DNA from: JBDKJS01 sp039806065
GTDB lineage: Bacteria; Bacteroidota; Bacteroidia; AKYH767-A; 2013-40CM-41-45
Direction of reading: 5' to 3'
Assembly: GCA_039806065.1 (NCBI GenBank)
Contig: JBDKJS010000011.1
Location: forward strand, 1 to 7,564
DNA length: 7,564 bases
In this document: positions 5,837-7,564 of the stretch, one piece after another
Position numbering within the stretch: the first letter of the stretch is position 1
Layout: each line of letters starts with the position of its first letter
The notes under the pieces: model-generated
Seen by the model: only the letters and a program-made list of their open reading frames with translations
What the model was told of the DNA's origin: nothing
Databases searched by the model: none
Position numbers and translations under genes: made by a program

Positions 5837-7564
5837 TATGGATATAATTTTTTCATTTCAATCGATAGTGTATTCACCGCTTGAACCACTTGCGAAGTAG
5901 GTGCTACATCTGCATCTTGTAAAATATTCAATACCGAAGAAAAGCTCGATTGTAATTTGCGTAAGCTCGAGGCTTTTGTTGCATCTATATTTCCTGCTTT
6001 TAGAGCGGATTCTATTTTCAATTTTGAATTGTAACAAATCATCGATAAATCATACTGTTGCTGTAATGCAGCGGTAGAGGTAGTTACACGCGGATCCATT
6101 TTTACTATGAATGTTTTTGAATACTTCTCTCCGTTTACGGTTAATGTTACAGAATAACTACCGGGCATTACCCAAGGAGAAGTAGTTTCAGGAGCGGTGT
6201 TTGTATAAATTGCCGCAATGGGGTAAGTAGCAGGTTCATTCAATGGTTGGTGATGCATATCCCATAAAAAACGATGCGCTCCAGCTTTGCCCGACAATAT
6301 TTTTTGTTCTCTTATCCAATACTCGGGTGTATTTGATTTTGGAATATTGTATAAAGTATCTCTACTACTATAAGTGCGAATAAGTTTTCCCGCATTATCT
6401 GTAATGTCTAATTTTATTTCTCCCTTTGCTTCTTCCACTAAAAAATAATCGATGATAGCGCCATCGGGCGGATTGGTGCCTGCGGGTTCTTCTTGTGGTA
6501 GCGGCGTATCGGTCCACATATTCCAACGAACACGTATAGCTGTTTGTGGTTTAAATAATTGTGTTTGTAATGTTGCTGTAGTAAGTTGGCGCAAAGTTGT
6601 TATATCATCCATTATCCAAAAACCACGGCCATGTGTGCCCAATACTAAATCATCATCTTTAATTACTAAATCGCGAATAGAAGTTGAAGGCATATTCAAG
6701 CGAAGCGATTGCCAATTTTCTCCCTCATCAAAAGAAATATATACGGCATTTTCAGAACCTGCAAATAACAATCCTTTTCTTACCGGATCTTCACGCACGG
6801 CATTGATAGGACCATTAGTAGGTAACCCATTCACAATTAATTTCCAGGTTTTACCACCATCATTTGTTTTGTAGATATAGGGTTGCATATCATCACAACG
6901 AATTCTATTCACCGCCGCAAAAGCGGTATTCAAATCGTAGTGCGAAGCTTCTATCAAAGAAATTTTACTCCAAGAGCTAATAGCAGCAGGCGTTGTATTC
7001 GTCCATTTTTTTCCACCGTCTCTAGTAACGTGAATTAATCCATCATCGGTACCCGCCCAAATAGTATTCGCATCTTTATAAGAGGGTGCAACCGTATACA
7101 CCACACCACGGCGAGGCATTTTCTTCATTTCCTCTGTTGTATAAATACCAACACTAGCAGGTATATCCCAAGCTTCGCGCGATAAATCACCGCTAATCAC
7201 ATCCCATTTTTGTCCGCCATTGATGGTTTTAAAAATTACATTACCTGCAAAGTATAATGCTTTAGGATCTACAGGTGAAAACACAACGGGTGCTGTACGT
7301 AAGAAACGATATTGCCCACTTCGCACGGCTTCTGGAGCAATATTTTGTGTTTGTCCGGTACGTTTATCATACCGTGTAATTTTTCCTCCATAAATAATAT
7401 TCGGATCGAGTGGGTCGGGGGCTACATAACCATATTCTTCAACACCAACAGGGTGCCACTCATGGAATGTTATTTGTCCGTCGTTACCACGCGAAGCAAT
7501 ACCAACAGATCCGCTCTCTTGTTGTCCGCCATATACATTATAAGGAAATGCATTATCGGTACTT
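5836..7564 (-). CDS. VPS10/sortilin-like BNR (Asp-box) repeat protein, C-terminal part (5' end outside window)
   Basis: The frame is open from the window edge (7563) to the TAG at 5836-5838, giving the last 575 residues. Sequence upstream of the GTG at 7326 is coding and family-like: it includes FPYNVYGGQQESGS, SRGNDGQITFHEWHPVGVEE, YVAPDPLDPNIIYGGK and YDKRTGQTQNI. That GTG is therefore internal. Asp-box motifs (S/T-x-D-x-G-x-x-W) occur at visible residues 113-120 (TINGGQKW, Asp replaced by Asn), 180-187, 233-240 and 277-284, as blades of a beta-propeller. GTHGRGFWIMDD follows at 309-320, then a beta-rich part with HRFLWDMHHQ and an Ig-like strand set (PGSYSVTLTVNGE), and a helical tail. Such large exported proteins are annotated as sortilin/VPS10, glycosyl-hydrolase-like or photosystem II stability factor-like. 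Their function is unknown, and I see no catalytic site. It ends 49 bp before the M20 gene, likely in the same transcription unit. Confidence 0.9.
   Translation of the reverse strand, partial: STDNAFPYNVYGGQQESGSVGIASRGNDGQITFHEWHPVGVEEYGYVAPDPLDPNIIYGGKITRYDKRTGQTQNIAPEAVRSGQYRFLRTAPVVFSPVDPKALYFAGNVIFKTINGGQKWDVISGDLSREAWDIPASVGIYTTEEMKKMPRRGVVYTVAPSYKDANTIWAGTDDGLIHVTRDGGKKWTNTTPAAISSWSKISLIEASHYDLNTAFAAVNRIRCDDMQPYIYKTNDGGKTWKLIVNGLPTNGPINAVREDPVRKGLLFAGSENAVYISFDEGENWQSLRLNMPSTSIRDLVIKDDDLVLGTHGRGFWIMDDITTLRQLTTATLQTQLFKPQTAIRVRWNMWTDTPLPQEEPAGTNPPDGAIIDYFLVEEAKGEIKLDITDNAGKLIRTYSSRDTLYNIPKSNTPEYWIREQKILSGKAGAHRFLWDMHHQPLNEPATYPIAAIYTNTAPETTSPWVMPGSYSVTLTVNGEKYSKTFIVKMDPRVTTSTAALQQQYDLSMICYNSKLKIESALKAGNIDATKASSLRKLQSSFSSVLNILQDADVAPTSQVVQAVNTLSIEMKKLYP

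Noticed and set aside
6452..6874. Plus-strand open frame of 140 codons within the BNR-repeat gene
   Set aside because: Antisense to a well-supported coding region with Asp-box motifs; the product shows no recognisable features.

Overview
The window looks like chromosomal DNA from a Bacteroidota bacterium, most likely near Chitinophagaceae (inference, medium confidence). The DNA is AT-rich. Starts lack clear Shine-Dalgarno sequences and have AT-rich leaders instead. One TAnnTTTG-type promoter element is visible. The gene content fits too: a DUF1080 secreted protein, secreted M24 and M20 peptidases, a Bacteroidota-style VPS10/BNR-repeat protein, and a YoeB-type toxin with a short lysine-rich antitoxin.

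Plus strand, 1-2589: the 3' end of a sugar-porter MFS transporter (1-482); a ~105-bp spacer (483-587) with four copies of a 14-bp site phased at exactly 22 bp; a winged-helix/Fic-domain protein (588-1619) with Gln in place of the Fic catalytic His; and a secreted DUF1080 (3-keto-disaccharide hydrolase family) protein (1648-2589). Transporter and DUF1080 gene could belong to one sugar-utilisation locus, with fic lying between them.

Minus strand, 7564-2614: five genes head to tail with small gaps. In transcription order they are a secreted BNR/VPS10 repeat protein (5836-7564, start outside the window), an exported M20 metallopeptidase (4455-5786), an exported M24 Xaa-Pro-type aminopeptidase (3087-4415), an antitoxin (2865-3056) and a YoeB-like toxin (2614-2874, TTG start, 10-nt overlap). 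The peptidases could act on exported or external peptides. The toxin-antitoxin pair is a separate module at the 3' end of this run. The plus and minus gene sets converge at 2590-2613, where I see no hairpin terminator.

The most unusual non-coding signals are the four-site array upstream of fic and two near-identical 23-bp palindromes (5722-5744 and 5814-5836) bracketing the start of the M20 gene, one of them inside its signal-peptide codons. I do not see a clearly new multi-gene system. The best lead is the Fic variant with its symmetric putative operator.
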